Source: Lachnospiraceae bacterium
Lineage (GTDB): Bacteria; Bacillota; Clostridia; Lachnospirales; Lachnospiraceae
Length of the DNA stretch: 64,000 bases
NCBI GenBank assembly: GCA_024699325.1
Contig: JAILPS010000029.1
Coordinates: forward strand, 34,284-98,283
Reading direction: 5' to 3'
Shown here: positions 7,727 to 17,821 of the stretch, one piece after another
How positions within the stretch are numbered: the first letter of the stretch is position 1
How the letters are laid out: every line of letters begins with the position of its first letter
Made by a program: the position numbers and the translations under genes
Notes under the pieces: model-generated
The model's database searches: none
Told to the model about the DNA's origin: nothing
The model's input: the letters and a program-made list of their open reading frames with translations, nothing else

Positions 7727-9136
7727 TTGGATAGGAATATTTTTAATCGAATACCGTTAGGGTTCTTCAATCTGCTATCTAGTGGTAGTGATAATATCAT
7801 TAACGCAGGATGTCTCCTTGAAATATATTCTCTATATGACAGGGAGGTTTCATATCGTATAAGCCGTAGGCAACTTAGAGATTCCTTGGCGTTATATATT
7901 ATGGAGAATAACATAAAACTTTCCGACGAAGAAGATGACGATGAGAAGAGCTCCGATGTGGCTAATTATATAATTCGCAAATTTACAGATGCAGACTGTG
8001 GATGGCTTACGGAGGAAGTGGACGATGCAACCTATGAGAAGTATATCGTTATGACTGAAGCTGGTATTGCATTATCAGAGTTTTTGCTTAGTATAGAGAA
8101 ACCGGAGAAGGTTGAATATGCCGCATATATTTATAACATTTATAATACGTTGATGAATTCAGAACAGTGGAAGTCTGACCCATACGTAAACGCTGTGAAG
8201 TATGTATACAATAATGCCAAGGCGCTTGCTAATTCTCTGAAAAGGTTGTCTACATTTATTCGCAAGAAAATAGAGGAACTTGATAAGGCTAATAAGCTTG
8301 ATAAGTTAACAGAGCATCTGATGGAGTATTGTGATGGAGAATTTATCAGGGAATATGCGCGTCTAACTAAGCAGCAGAATATCCACATGTATCGCGGCTG
8401 TATTCGCTCAAAACTGAATGAAATAATAAATGATATGGAAATCTACGACTTGATTGTTACAGGATGCGCTATTGAGGAAGATATATCCGAATATGATGCA
8501 GATATGTTTGTTATGGAGATGATTGACAATACAAAACGTTTCCTTAACGAAGATTATGATAGGATAATGAAGGATATAAAGCATAAGATAAATATGTATA
8601 TCCATATTGCAGTAGGTAGAATACGTTTCGTGAGAAATAGTGGTAAAGATGCCCAAGGAAACGTTGAACAGGTATTAAAACTTCTTAGAAAAAGTATCGA
8701 TGAGGGGAATCTTTTTGAAGAACTTCCAACAGAGATGCTGAAATTATATAAGATTGACAACAACGAATATATAGATCGGGCTTCTTTGTGGACACCAAGA
8801 AGAAATCGAAGCGTTAAGAAGGCTGTGACAACCGAGACGGAAGTTTTGACAGAAGACGATAGGTTGACAGCAATATCAGAATTACAGAAGGAAGCATACA
8901 ACCCGTATTCTAAGAAGAAAATGAAGACATACTTAGATAAGCAGATGGGCAACAGGACAGAGATAGATAGTTTAGAATTGCCATTGTCCTGCAAGGAAGA
9001 ACTTTTAGCTGATATTTCAGCAGTAGCGTTTTGCGAAGAGAATGGCTATGAAGTATCTGTAGAAGATGGCTATATAGAAGCTCATGACATGATTTTGAGA
9101 AAGTTTAAGATAAGGAGAAAACCACATGGGATTTGA
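7727..9136 (+). CDS. jetA: Wadjet protein JetA (kleisin-like subunit)
   Basis: First gene of the Wadjet anti-plasmid operon. In known systems JetA is the MukF/kleisin-like part that, with JetB and JetC, forms an SMC-type loop extruder. This protein is 469 residues and mostly helical; the N-terminal part ('RIPLGFFNLLSSGSDNIINA') resembles the winged-helix start of JetA-family proteins. No enzymatic motif is expected or seen. The start is a TTG placed 6 bases after AGGAGG (7715-7720); no ATG has a comparable site, so an unusual but well-supported start codon. It overlaps jetB by 11 bases, which indicates translational coupling. The assignment rests on the four-gene order together with sequence character. 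Confidence 0.85.
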   Translation: MDRNIFNRIPLGFFNLLSSGSDNIINAGCLLEIYSLYDREVSYRISRRQLRDSLALYIMENNIKLSDEEDDDEKSSDVANYIIRKFTDADCGWLTEEVDDATYEKYIVMTEAGIALSEFLLSIEKPEKVEYAAYIYNIYNTLMNSEQWKSDPYVNAVKYVYNNAKALANSLKRLSTFIRKKIEELDKANKLDKLTEHLMEYCDGEFIREYARLTKQQNIHMYRGCIRSKLNEIINDMEIYDLIVTGCAIEEDISEYDADMFVMEMIDNTKRFLNEDYDRIMKDIKHKINMYIHIAVGRIRFVRNSGKDAQGNVEQVLKLLRKSIDEGNLFEELPTEMLKLYKIDNNEYIDRASLWTPRRNRSVKKAVTTETEVLTEDDRLTAISELQKEAYNPYSKKKMKTYLDKQMGNRTEIDSLELPLSCKEELLADISAVAFCEENGYEVSVEDGYIEAHDMILRKFKIRRKPHGI

Positions 9137-9791
9137 GGCAGATTGGGAATTATACACTTCAGGTGAAAAAGAATTGTTTCAGCGTGCGTGTAGAAGACTA
9201 TTAAAATCAACATTTATTGTCAAAGAGAAAAATGATGATAGTAAGAAGCTATATGCATTTGTGGCTAAAAACGAAGATGCTTTAAGTGTGTATCTGGGAT
9301 ATATGGGGTTTGATGTAGTCGTCGATCGTGATAATGGAGTAGCCATGCTTACAAATATAGGCAGCACCTCTGATTCCGGCAAAATACAGGCAAACAGGCT
9401 TAGGCTTCGCAAGGTTGATACGGTCGTTTTGTGCTGTTTATGGACTTTATATGCTGATCGCATACACAAGGGTAATCTGTCAAAGAGCATTATTATAAGA
9501 CTTCTGGACTTGAAACAGGAGATAGAAAAGTTTGGCTTCAGAAGTGATTTTGATGGCAAGGTTTTGATGGTAGAAATATTAAAATTGTTCTCAAAGTATA
9601 ATCTTATTGAGACATCAGGAAGTATAGGAGACCCTGATTATATGATTAAGATATTTCCATCAATACAATTTGCATTGGACAGTGTTGAATTCAAAAACTA
9701 TGTTGAAGAAACAACTAAGAAGATAAAGGCTTCAAAAAATATTACAGAGAATGATGAAGGAGAAGGAGAGGAATTAGAGTATGAAGAGTAA
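9126..9791 (+). CDS. jetB: Wadjet protein JetB (DUF4194, MukE/KITE-like)
   Basis: 221 residues, the size expected for JetB, the MukE-like accessory protein that binds the kleisin JetA. It is winged-helix-like throughout ('LRKVDTVVLCCLWTLY', 'SKSIIIRLLDLKQEIEKFGF') and ends in an acidic tail ('NDEGEGEELEYEE'). It overlaps jetA by 11 bases and jetC by 11 bases, so the three products are probably made in balanced amounts for one complex. AAGGAG lies about 10 bases before its ATG. Confidence 0.88.
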   Translation: MGFEADWELYTSGEKELFQRACRRLLKSTFIVKEKNDDSKKLYAFVAKNEDALSVYLGYMGFDVVVDRDNGVAMLTNIGSTSDSGKIQANRLRLRKVDTVVLCCLWTLYADRIHKGNLSKSIIIRLLDLKQEIEKFGFRSDFDGKVLMVEILKLFSKYNLIETSGSIGDPDYMIKIFPSIQFALDSVEFKNYVEETTKKIKASKNITENDEGEGEELEYEE

Positions 9792-12700
9792 CCGTAAAGT
9801 GGCTACAGGACTCCAACTTATTAATTGGTCAAGGTTTACAAATGTTAGAATGAAACTGGGCGGCTCCACATTAATAACAGGTAATAATGGAACCGGTAAG
9901 TCCACCGTTCTTGATGCTATCACATATCTTATCACTGGAAATACTCAGTTTAATATTGCGGCTAAGGATAGAGATAGAAGTGTTGCAGCATATGTAAGGG
10001 GAGATACTCACAGCGAAGGTTCCAACAGATATTTGCGCGGCAATATGGATGTTGTTAGCTATATTGCTATGGAATTCTATTCTCCGATAGAGAAGTCATA
10101 CATGGTTATTATGGTGGCTATAGAGCTGAAGAGTGATGACAATAGATCAAATTCATATTGGTACATAGCGAGGGATACAACCCTTGATGATATTGTTTTT
10201 TGTAAGGAAGAAGTAGGCAAACTCACAGTATATCCTAAGGGAATGATAGAGGTTCATGGCCGACATGTAAGTGGCAAAGAATTCATGAACATGGATAGAG
10301 GAACCAAGCAGGTTATTCAGGCTATGGGCCTGCGTTGTGATGTTAAAAAATATAAGTCAAAAATTATCAAGATGTTAGCTTTTGATCCTCAAAAAAACGT
10401 TGATAAGTTTATCCAGGAATGCGTTCTCGATGAAGGCGAGATGTCATCTCTTACAGAACTTAAAGAGCAACGTGCTAACTATGATGAGATTCGTCAAGCT
10501 TATGAGGATATGCTTGAGAGCAAAGCTGTTTTAGAGCGAATTGAAAAGTGTATTTCGGATTATGAACATGTGTATGCTGACTATAATACTCGTCGATTGA
10601 TGCTCCTATATCAGAAGTGGCAGACTATACTAGATAGTATCGAGACATTAAAAAACGAAAAGGGACAAAAGGAGGCAACGCTTAAATACTTAAACGAACA
10701 AAACAGAAATTTGGATAAGAAGCGTGACGAGGCAAATCGAAGATTAGAAGAGCTTAATAATAGTTCTGATATGCGTGATGTTAATAATACTCTCAAATTG
10801 TATGATACAGAGATTAGTCAGCTTACTTATGATTGTCAGAATCTCAGGAAAGATGTTGATGATATTAAAGAGTTGCAGCAATGGGTTGAAGAAATAATGG
10901 CAGAATATGCTGAGGATTCTAACAGTTTTTCTGGTATGCAGGATGTGCTGATGCGTTTAGCTGTCAGGGGTGAAACATCAGAGAAGATTGAAGCGTTTTA
11001 TGCTTTTTCAGAAGAAGTTAAGAGAATCTTAGAGAAGAAACAGTATGATAAGATTGTAATTGATGCCAAAATTGAAGACGATAATAATAAACTGAAGAAG
11101 GCATATGACGATAAAAAGCAGTTGGAGGATAACAAACCAGTCTTTGATGAGGGATATATTAATACAAAAGAGTTGATTAATAGAGAACTAAGAAAGTTAA
11201 ACATAAAGACTGATGTCAAGTTTTTTGTTGAATTGATTGTCGATATTTGTGACAAAAAGTGGAGACGATCTATAGAAACATTTCTTGGTGGTAAAAGATT
11301 TAACATAATTGTAGATCCGAAGTACACATCACAGGTACTTAATATAATTAATAATAATCCATCGACTAAGGGCAAGGTAATTATAGGCGATAAGTTGGAA
11401 GAAACTGATATTGCACCTGGCTCCGCTGCTGAGCAACTTAAAATAGTTAATCCAACCGCCAGAAGATATGCAAATTATCTCTTGAATGGTATTAAATTGT
11501 GCGAGAGTGTTGAGGAACTTCATGAGAGTCCCAAAGGGGCCATTATGCCTAACGGAATGCTTGCAAAAAGCTATGCAGTTGGAAAGATGGAGATTAATAG
11601 AACTAAGCTGTTTATTGGTTCAGATGCCATCAAGATTCAGCTTGAAGAACTAACTAAGGAGATACAGGAACTTAATAATAGTATAGCTTCACAGTCCAAT
11701 ACTAGTAAGTGTCTTAAACAAGATATTGATAATCTGCAGAAGAAGTCATTAAAGCAGGATGAATATAGATTTGAGGCCGTTAATGACCTATATGAGAAAA
11801 GGGTGAGGCTAAGTAAAGTAAAGACTGATAAAGAGAGCTTTGAGAAAGATCCTAATTTTATGGCCATGCTTGGTGCAATCAGCGAGGCACAGAATAATTT
11901 AAAAGATATTGAGGAGAATATTAATGATCTTAATCAACAAATAGGCGGTGTTAAAAAAGAAATCGAAGAGAAGCAAGGAACTATTGAAAGTAAGAATCGT
12001 AGTATTGAGCCGGCAAGGAGTGAATTTGAAGGGGAGTGTAAGTTAATCCCTGAGTTGAGACAACCGGCCATAGATATGTATAATCTACAGAAACAGAAGA
12101 AGGAGGCAGCAATTTCTGAAAGAACTGTTCGTGAGTGGGAAGCTAATTTGGGGAAATCCATCAAGCACCTTGAAGATGAACAAATTGAATATTGTAAGCT
12201 AAATAATTCAGACATACAAACAAGGGGCGTTTCATATATTGGTTATTACAGACAGCAGTATCGCGATCTTGCCAATGTTCAGATTGAGGAAGCTAAACAA
12301 AAACTGGAAAAGCAGGGAGAGAAACTTCAGAGTGCGTTTGTCGGTGATTTTGTGGCTGAACTAAACGAAGCTATCAGTGGTGCCAGGGGTGAAATAGGTG
12401 ATATCAATAGGGAACTTAAAGACAGACCTTTCGGCAATGATATTTATCAGTTTGAGATGAAGGAGCGCATGGATTCAGAGGGCAAGGCACTGTTTTTTAA
12501 GATTAGCAATCAGATGCAAAAATTTTTGAATGCTCAATCCTATCTTGATGCTGTCAAAGAAGATGAAGAGGGTGAACAGGATATCAAGGATTTTATTGAT
12601 ATAGTTTTAAGCGAAGATGATGAGACGGAGTACACAGATTATCGCAAGTATTTCACATATGACATGAGAATTACTAACAAACAGAGCGATATGGAAGCTG

Positions 12701-13029
12701 CGTTGTCAAAAAAACAGGGATCTGCCAGCAATGGTGAAAAACAGACGCCTTACTTTATAATCTTAGCGGCCAGTCTTCTTCAGCTGTATCCTAAAGACAG
12801 AAGTAGTGCAAGACTTGCTTTTATTGATGAGGCATTTTCTGCTCTATCAAGAGAGCGAATAGAGCAGATGGTTGACTATCTGGAAACTAATGACTTCCAG
12901 GTTATATATGCTGCGCCGCCGGATAAGATTAATAGTATTGGATCACATATTCAAACGACAATTACGTTAGTGCCTAAGGGGCGACAGAGTTTTGCTGTGG
13001 AAGGAATACTTAGTGATTTTGAGGAGTGA
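9781..13029 (+). CDS. jetC: Wadjet protein JetC (SMC/MukB-like ATPase)
   Basis: Motor subunit of the Wadjet complex, 1082 residues. The N-terminal head has Walker A 'TGNNGTGKSTVLDAI' near residues 32-47. The middle holds long coiled coils interrupted by a hinge-like globular region (about 440-600, 'GGKRFNIIVD'). The C-terminal head has an ABC signature-like 'SNGEKQTPYF' and Walker B 'LAFIDEAFSALS' near 1013. This split-head layout with a long coiled coil is that of MukB/SbcC-type proteins. With JetA/B it would extrude DNA and sense small closed circles. It overlaps jetB by 11 bases and is followed by jetD after 7 bases. Confidence 0.93.
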   Translation: MKSNRKVATGLQLINWSRFTNVRMKLGGSTLITGNNGTGKSTVLDAITYLITGNTQFNIAAKDRDRSVAAYVRGDTHSEGSNRYLRGNMDVVSYIAMEFYSPIEKSYMVIMVAIELKSDDNRSNSYWYIARDTTLDDIVFCKEEVGKLTVYPKGMIEVHGRHVSGKEFMNMDRGTKQVIQAMGLRCDVKKYKSKIIKMLAFDPQKNVDKFIQECVLDEGEMSSLTELKEQRANYDEIRQAYEDMLESKAVLERIEKCISDYEHVYADYNTRRLMLLYQKWQTILDSIETLKNEKGQKEATLKYLNEQNRNLDKKRDEANRRLEELNNSSDMRDVNNTLKLYDTEISQLTYDCQNLRKDVDDIKELQQWVEEIMAEYAEDSNSFSGMQDVLMRLAVRGETSEKIEAFYAFSEEVKRILEKKQYDKIVIDAKIEDDNNKLKKAYDDKKQLEDNKPVFDEGYINTKELINRELRKLNIKTDVKFFVELIVDICDKKWRRSIETFLGGKRFNIIVDPKYTSQVLNIINNNPSTKGKVIIGDKLEETDIAPGSAAEQLKIVNPTARRYANYLLNGIKLCESVEELHESPKGAIMPNGMLAKSYAVGKMEINRTKLFIGSDAIKIQLEELTKEIQELNNSIASQSNTSKCLKQDIDNLQKKSLKQDEYRFEAVNDLYEKRVRLSKVKTDKESFEKDPNFMAMLGAISEAQNNLKDIEENINDLNQQIGGVKKEIEEKQGTIESKNRSIEPARSEFEGECKLIPELRQPAIDMYNLQKQKKEAAISERTVREWEANLGKSIKHLEDEQIEYCKLNNSDIQTRGVSYIGYYRQQYRDLANVQIEEAKQKLEKQGEKLQSAFVGDFVAELNEAISGARGEIGDINRELKDRPFGNDIYQFEMKERMDSEGKALFFKISNQMQKFLNAQSYLDAVKEDEEGEQDIKDFIDIVLSEDDETEYTDYRKYFTYDMRITNKQSDMEAALSKKQGSASNGEKQTPYFIILAASLLQLYPKDRSSARLAFIDEAFSALSRERIEQMVDYLETNDFQVIYAAPPDKINSIGSHIQTTITLVPKGRQSFAVEGILSDFEE

Positions 13030-13036
13030 TTAAAGT

Positions 13037-14266
13037 ATGAGTAATGATCATATTAGGCTAAATAAACGCCAGAAGGAAATTCTTTCTGCGCTTCTAGATA
13101 AGTTTGAGTCAAGTAAGACATATCGTGAAGAGAACACAGTTAACCAGTCTTTTAAAGTGAAACCGAATGATTTCTTTAAGGAATATGACTCTGATTTTGC
13201 TAACCTTGATGAACAGGAGGATTTTGAGAGGGATTTAAGAGTACTAGAAGAGGCGGGATATGTTGCACTGTCATATAAGCGTGGTGTCATATCAGATATT
13301 TCGATGGTAGTGTCTGCTCGTGATTGTATCTATTCGCAGTTAGGGAGAAGAGAATTAAAACAACTTGAAGAAGAGCAAATTAGCCTGTATGAGTCTTTTA
13401 TGGGCAGAGAGCCTGTGCTAAATAATTATTGCTTTTCTCAAGTAATCCGCCTGCAGAACAGAAAAAAAGCAGAGTATCCAATAGCTACAGCTCGTGAGTT
13501 AATTAAACTATTAGAGTTTATTGAGAATAATTCTGAGGAAATTCTCGAAAGAGAGCTTTCAATCGAATTGTTTGGAGATTCTAAAGTGTTCGAAAGAGAG
13601 TATCGCCACAAATTAATCACTGTGCTGAAGAAGTATGGGAATTTGCTGGATATTATTGAGAACACACCTGACGATAGAGAGCAGGAGCATGCAATTTTAG
13701 CAGAGTATAATATCTATCCGAACCCGACATATGTCAACTTTAAGGGAAACGGCGAAGTGCTTCTAAAAAACGGTAACACCATAAAACTAATGTCGTCAAT
13801 GCCTATCGCAATTGATGCAGATACGCTGAATCAAATTGATAAAGTTAAGGTGGAACCATCAAGAGTTGTAACAGTTGAGAACCTTACTAGCTTCAACAGA
13901 ATGACCAATGATGCGGATTTTTATATATATTTGGCGGGATATCATAACACGGCTAAGCAGTTGTTTTTGCAAAAGATTGCGGCGTCCAATTCTGATAAGG
14001 AGTGGTATCATTTTGGCGATATAGATCCAGATGGCTTCTTTATCTTGGAACATTTAAAGTCAAAGACTGGAATAGCATTTAAACAGTTATATATGTCCGT
14101 TCATGAATTAAAACGTTATGAAACGTATTGTAAACCCCTGGAAGACAATGATGTAAAAAAGGCAAAAACTTTGTTGGATAGAGGATTATACGTTGAGGAA
14201 GTCCAATATATGTTGGCTAACAATGTTAAGTTAGAGCAGGAAGTTATCAGCTGGAAACAAAAATGA
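13037..14266 (+). CDS. jetD: Wadjet nuclease subunit JetD (TOPRIM, topoisomerase VI-like)
   Basis: 409 residues. The C-terminal half carries a TOPRIM domain: the conserved Glu in 'VTVENLTSFN' near residue 280 and the DxD motif in 'GDIDPDGFFILEHL' near 328. In characterised Wadjet systems JetD is the nuclease that cuts plasmid DNA once the JetABC motor has reeled it in. The N-terminal half is winged-helix-like. All expected catalytic residues that I can see are present, so the four-gene system appears functional. It follows jetC by 7 bases. Confidence 0.92.
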   Translation: MSNDHIRLNKRQKEILSALLDKFESSKTYREENTVNQSFKVKPNDFFKEYDSDFANLDEQEDFERDLRVLEEAGYVALSYKRGVISDISMVVSARDCIYSQLGRRELKQLEEEQISLYESFMGREPVLNNYCFSQVIRLQNRKKAEYPIATARELIKLLEFIENNSEEILERELSIELFGDSKVFEREYRHKLITVLKKYGNLLDIIENTPDDREQEHAILAEYNIYPNPTYVNFKGNGEVLLKNGNTIKLMSSMPIAIDADTLNQIDKVKVEPSRVVTVENLTSFNRMTNDADFYIYLAGYHNTAKQLFLQKIAASNSDKEWYHFGDIDPDGFFILEHLKSKTGIAFKQLYMSVHELKRYETYCKPLEDNDVKKAKTLLDRGLYVEEVQYMLANNVKLEQEVISWKQK

Positions 14267-14347
14267 TTGATGCACGATAATCCATGAAAACCATACATAT
14301 TCTCTTGAACAACCATTGATATGATGCAAAAGACAGGGGTGATCATA

Positions 14348-17300
14348 GTGAGCAGTAAGAAGGAGATTCTTAGAAAAATTAAATCTAAAACCACAATCTT
14401 TTTTCATAGTGATGTGCCAGAAGAGCTGAAAAATGATAGGGATATAATTATCGCTGAGCGTAAGGCGGGGATTCGTAGAATCTATAGAATTGGTTATGAT
14501 GTGATTAAGAATAATTTTTTTGTTGAAGAATTATTGCTGCATTTTGATCATTACGATAAGTTTGAGTGGTATTTAGAAAACCATAATTATAATGTGTTTG
14601 ATGAATTCTATGATTATCTAGATGGCGAAATATATGATTATGCTTGCTATTATCAACTGGATGTATCTAGAATAACTAAACCAATTGATGCTGACAGATT
14701 TTGGAAAAAAACAGCGCTTATTGAAGAAACTGTGGATGATTATACCAGTAATCCGACATCTAGAGAACTTAGCGAATATAGGGAAAGAGAAAAGGTTAAG
14801 AGATTGGTAAAAAAGTGGATTGAAAAATTCAGAGATTGTACGACAGTTGAGGAGTTAGACAAAACATTAAAAGCATATGATAAATCTGCACTTTTTGTGA
14901 AACACAGGATATACAATGATATTTATATGTGGAGCTTTGCCTTCCCAGATTCAGTTGATAAGCAGAACGCAAAGATTATTATTCAAGCGGCCTCCCTTGG
15001 AATCACACATAAGGACTATACCTATAGGCTGTGCTTCGTGTATGGCCCGCAATTTGTATTAGATAATTATAATCCCACAGCGTGGACAAAACAGGGGAAT
15101 GCAAAGAAGATAAGAGAATTAAAAAAGTTCATCGAAACCGTAAATATTAATGATCCTGAATTGCATCATTGGAAAGTTAGTTTTGATTTAAAAACACATT
15201 ACTATCTTCTTGAAAATAAGGAACGTGTAAAATACTATTATGCCACTTTTGATGAGGTTGTAAGAGCACTTAATTATGATTTGTCAGGCGTGGATATAAG
15301 TAAAGATTTTATGCTTAATTATGATTTCTCTTCATGTAAGATGGATGAGAATACCATACTGCCTGTACAATATTATGATAACCTTAGATATGAGATTGTA
15401 AAAGAATACTCACGCGGAAAGTTTCGTGTAAAGCAGGCATGGTACAATGATTGTGGTAAATGTGTTAGGGAACATGTTAATTCCTTTGATTATTTTTTCG
15501 ATTTTGTAAAATTTCTTAAGGGTGATTTGTCAGGCGCCGATTTGTCATTATGTGATGGATTAAATAATTTGTCAGATGTTTCAAACATTAATCTAAGTGG
15601 AGCTAAATTACAAACTAGTTTCTGTGAAACACATGGAATTGAATACGAACAATGTGAGTTGGATTTCACAAAAATACAATCATTCTCTGAAACAGAGCAT
15701 TACGAAGAAGAAACAGCTATTGTTTTACAGTCCGATGATAGAGTGATGCTTCCTGATGAGGATGAAGTTGGATTTTTGCAACAGTTACTATCAGGTGAAT
15801 ATTGGATATCATATATTTCTGATATTCATATCATGCATAAGCTACAACAGTCTAATGTGAAGTCTAAGGCTGATGTGTATAGTGTTGTTCAAAAAATAGC
15901 AAACACTATAGCAACTGAAACGTCAAATGTTCTCTTGATTGGCGGAGATGTTTCATCAGATTTTAGCATCTTTGAGTTGTTTGTTTCTTTGTTAAGACAT
16001 GAATTAGATAGTCTAAAAAAGAAACCATTAGTATTATTTATTCTTGGCAATCATGAATTGTGGCCATTCCATGGAAAAAAGTTTAAGGAAATAGTGTTGC
16101 TATATTGGGATAAATTAAAAGAATATGGGATGTACCTTGTCAATAATTATATTTTCTATAAAGATATAAATGAAAAATGGCATATATTATCCACTCGTCA
16201 GATTATTGATAATACAACGGCTTATATTAACAGTTGCCTAAAAAAAGCACGCTTAATAATATTTGGTGGTGTGGGGTTTTCGGGATGTAATAAGACGTTT
16301 AACGCCAATAGCGGTATATATAAGAATGTTATAACTCGAGAACAAGAGATAGAAGAAAGTAAAGGATTTAAGGCATTATATGATAAGGTTTTAGAGGCGC
16401 TTCCATCGCGTAATACAATTATATTCACACATATGCCCATGGATTGCTGGAGTGAAGAAGTGAATTATAAGAAGGGCGTGATATATCTAAGCGGACACAC
16501 ACATAGAAATGTTTTTTATGATGATGGTGAAACAAGAATTTATGCTGACAATCAGATTGGTTATAAGAATAATGTATACCATTTGAAAAATATCTATTTT
16601 AATAAAATTATTGATTATTTTGATAACTATCAAGATGGTATTTATAAAATAACTAGAGATGATTATATTACTTTTTATCGTGCAAGGAATAACAGTATAG
16701 AATTCAATAGACCCGTAAAAGAAATATATATGTTTAAAAAGCAAGGATATTATATGTTTTCGTGTATTACAATGGCGGGGAGTTATGCGATACTACAGGG
16801 CGGTAATATAAGACAGCTTCCGGACAACGACATACAATACTATTATGATCATATGGGGGAAATGATTGGAACAATAAAAAATCCACTAGACAAGTATTCT
16901 GAATTCCAAAACAAGATAGCAGATGAAGTTCAAGCGTTTGGCGGCTGGGGCTCAATTCACGGGTGCATAATAGATATTGATTTTAACAATCATATTTATG
17001 TTAATCCAATTGATTTGAAAATCACACCATATTGGGCTGAGAGCATGGTTTATAAAGTTGTCTATCCAAGTGTTCCGGAATTATTGCATAAACGTTGCCC
17101 GGAACTATATACAGAGTATTGCAAACAGATAGAAGGCTCTAAAGCAAAGCATGAAATGATTATTAATAAGGCTGTTACAGAATGTGTTCTACGCCCTCAA
17201 GTATACTTAGATACCGATATATATAAAGCGTCTAGAAAGGTAAAAAACATGCAGAATATATATGACAATATTCTGACTGTTTGGCACAGCACGAGAGAAA

Positions 17301-17551
17301 AACAATATAAAATGTTAAGTACTGGTTTGGATACGGTGAAGAATACGGATGTAGCATATGACAATACACCTAAGCCTGTTATACAAATGGACTATTCTGG
17401 AACTAAGGTCATACAGGAATTCGCATCTATAAATCAAGCATCTAGGCAGACAGGTGTTCCTGCAAAATCTATTCGAAAAAACATTCGTGGTGAACAAAAA
17501 CGAGCCTGCGGCTATGTTTGGAAAATGAAAAATGTCGAAGAACAAACATAA
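14348..17551 (+). CDS. Large calcineurin-like metallophosphoesterase with pentapeptide-like repeats and IENR1-like DNA-binding tail
   Basis: About 1067 residues. The N-terminal ~480 residues are mostly unrecognised but include two short pentapeptide-like runs ('YDLSGVDIS' and 'GDLSGADLSLCDGLNNLS'). A full metallophosphoesterase core follows: 'ISDIH' near residue 490, 'LIGGD' near 532, 'LGNHE' near 567, 'FTHMP' near 694, 'SGHTH' near 715. The last ~45 residues ('FASINQASRQTGVPAKSIRK...GYVW') match the IENR1/NUMOD-type helix-turn-helix seen in homing endonucleases. The start is placed at GTG 14348, 5-6 bases after AGGGGTG; the track's ATG 14321 has no ribosome site. It lies 81 bases after jetD with no obvious terminator between, so it may be an add-on to Wadjet. 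Substrate unknown. Confidence 0.8.
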   Translation: MSSKKEILRKIKSKTTIFFHSDVPEELKNDRDIIIAERKAGIRRIYRIGYDVIKNNFFVEELLLHFDHYDKFEWYLENHNYNVFDEFYDYLDGEIYDYACYYQLDVSRITKPIDADRFWKKTALIEETVDDYTSNPTSRELSEYREREKVKRLVKKWIEKFRDCTTVEELDKTLKAYDKSALFVKHRIYNDIYMWSFAFPDSVDKQNAKIIIQAASLGITHKDYTYRLCFVYGPQFVLDNYNPTAWTKQGNAKKIRELKKFIETVNINDPELHHWKVSFDLKTHYYLLENKERVKYYYATFDEVVRALNYDLSGVDISKDFMLNYDFSSCKMDENTILPVQYYDNLRYEIVKEYSRGKFRVKQAWYNDCGKCVREHVNSFDYFFDFVKFLKGDLSGADLSLCDGLNNLSDVSNINLSGAKLQTSFCETHGIEYEQCELDFTKIQSFSETEHYEEETAIVLQSDDRVMLPDEDEVGFLQQLLSGEYWISYISDIHIMHKLQQSNVKSKADVYSVVQKIANTIATETSNVLLIGGDVSSDFSIFELFVSLLRHELDSLKKKPLVLFILGNHELWPFHGKKFKEIVLLYWDKLKEYGMYLVNNYIFYKDINEKWHILSTRQIIDNTTAYINSCLKKARLIIFGGVGFSGCNKTFNANSGIYKNVITREQEIEESKGFKALYDKVLEALPSRNTIIFTHMPMDCWSEEVNYKKGVIYLSGHTHRNVFYDDGETRIYADNQIGYKNNVYHLKNIYFNKIIDYFDNYQDGIYKITRDDYITFYRARNNSIEFNRPVKEIYMFKKQGYYMFSCITMAGSYAILQGGNIRQLPDNDIQYYYDHMGEMIGTIKNPLDKYSEFQNKIADEVQAFGGWGSIHGCIIDIDFNNHIYVNPIDLKITPYWAESMVYKVVYPSVPELLHKRCPELYTEYCKQIEGSKAKHEMIINKAVTECVLRPQVYLDTDIYKASRKVKNMQNIYDNILTVWHSTREKQYKMLSTGLDTVKNTDVAYDNTPKPVIQMDYSGTKVIQEFASINQASRQTGVPAKSIRKNIRGEQKRACGYVWKMKNVEEQT

Positions 17552-17565
17552 AAGACATATAGATT

Positions 17566-17596
17566 CAGCCACCCGAATAGGGTGGCTGGATTTTTG
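17566..17596 (+). terminator. Intrinsic terminator after the metallophosphoesterase gene
   Basis: CAGCCACCC and GGGTGGCTG form a perfect 9-bp stem with a GAATA loop, followed by GATTTTT. It separates the Wadjet/metallophosphoesterase unit from the GTPase-HerA cassette. The remaining bases to 17821 are AT-rich with a TATAAT at 17737 but no convincing -35. Confidence 0.88.
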
Positions 17597-17821
17597 CTTA
17601 AAATATTCTTACGGCACACTAAATCCCAACTTTTTGAGATGATTATGCGTTAGAATCTATCATAGAATTAGTGTAATTCCAGGTTGGTCTTGAAACAAAT
17701 ATTTACATTAATAATAGTAAGAGATTTTAATGAAAATATAATAAGAATAGCAACATTTAGACTTTGATTTATTGCAATTATATGGTTTAATTATCTTAGG
17801 TTTCAAATAGGAGGTATGGTT

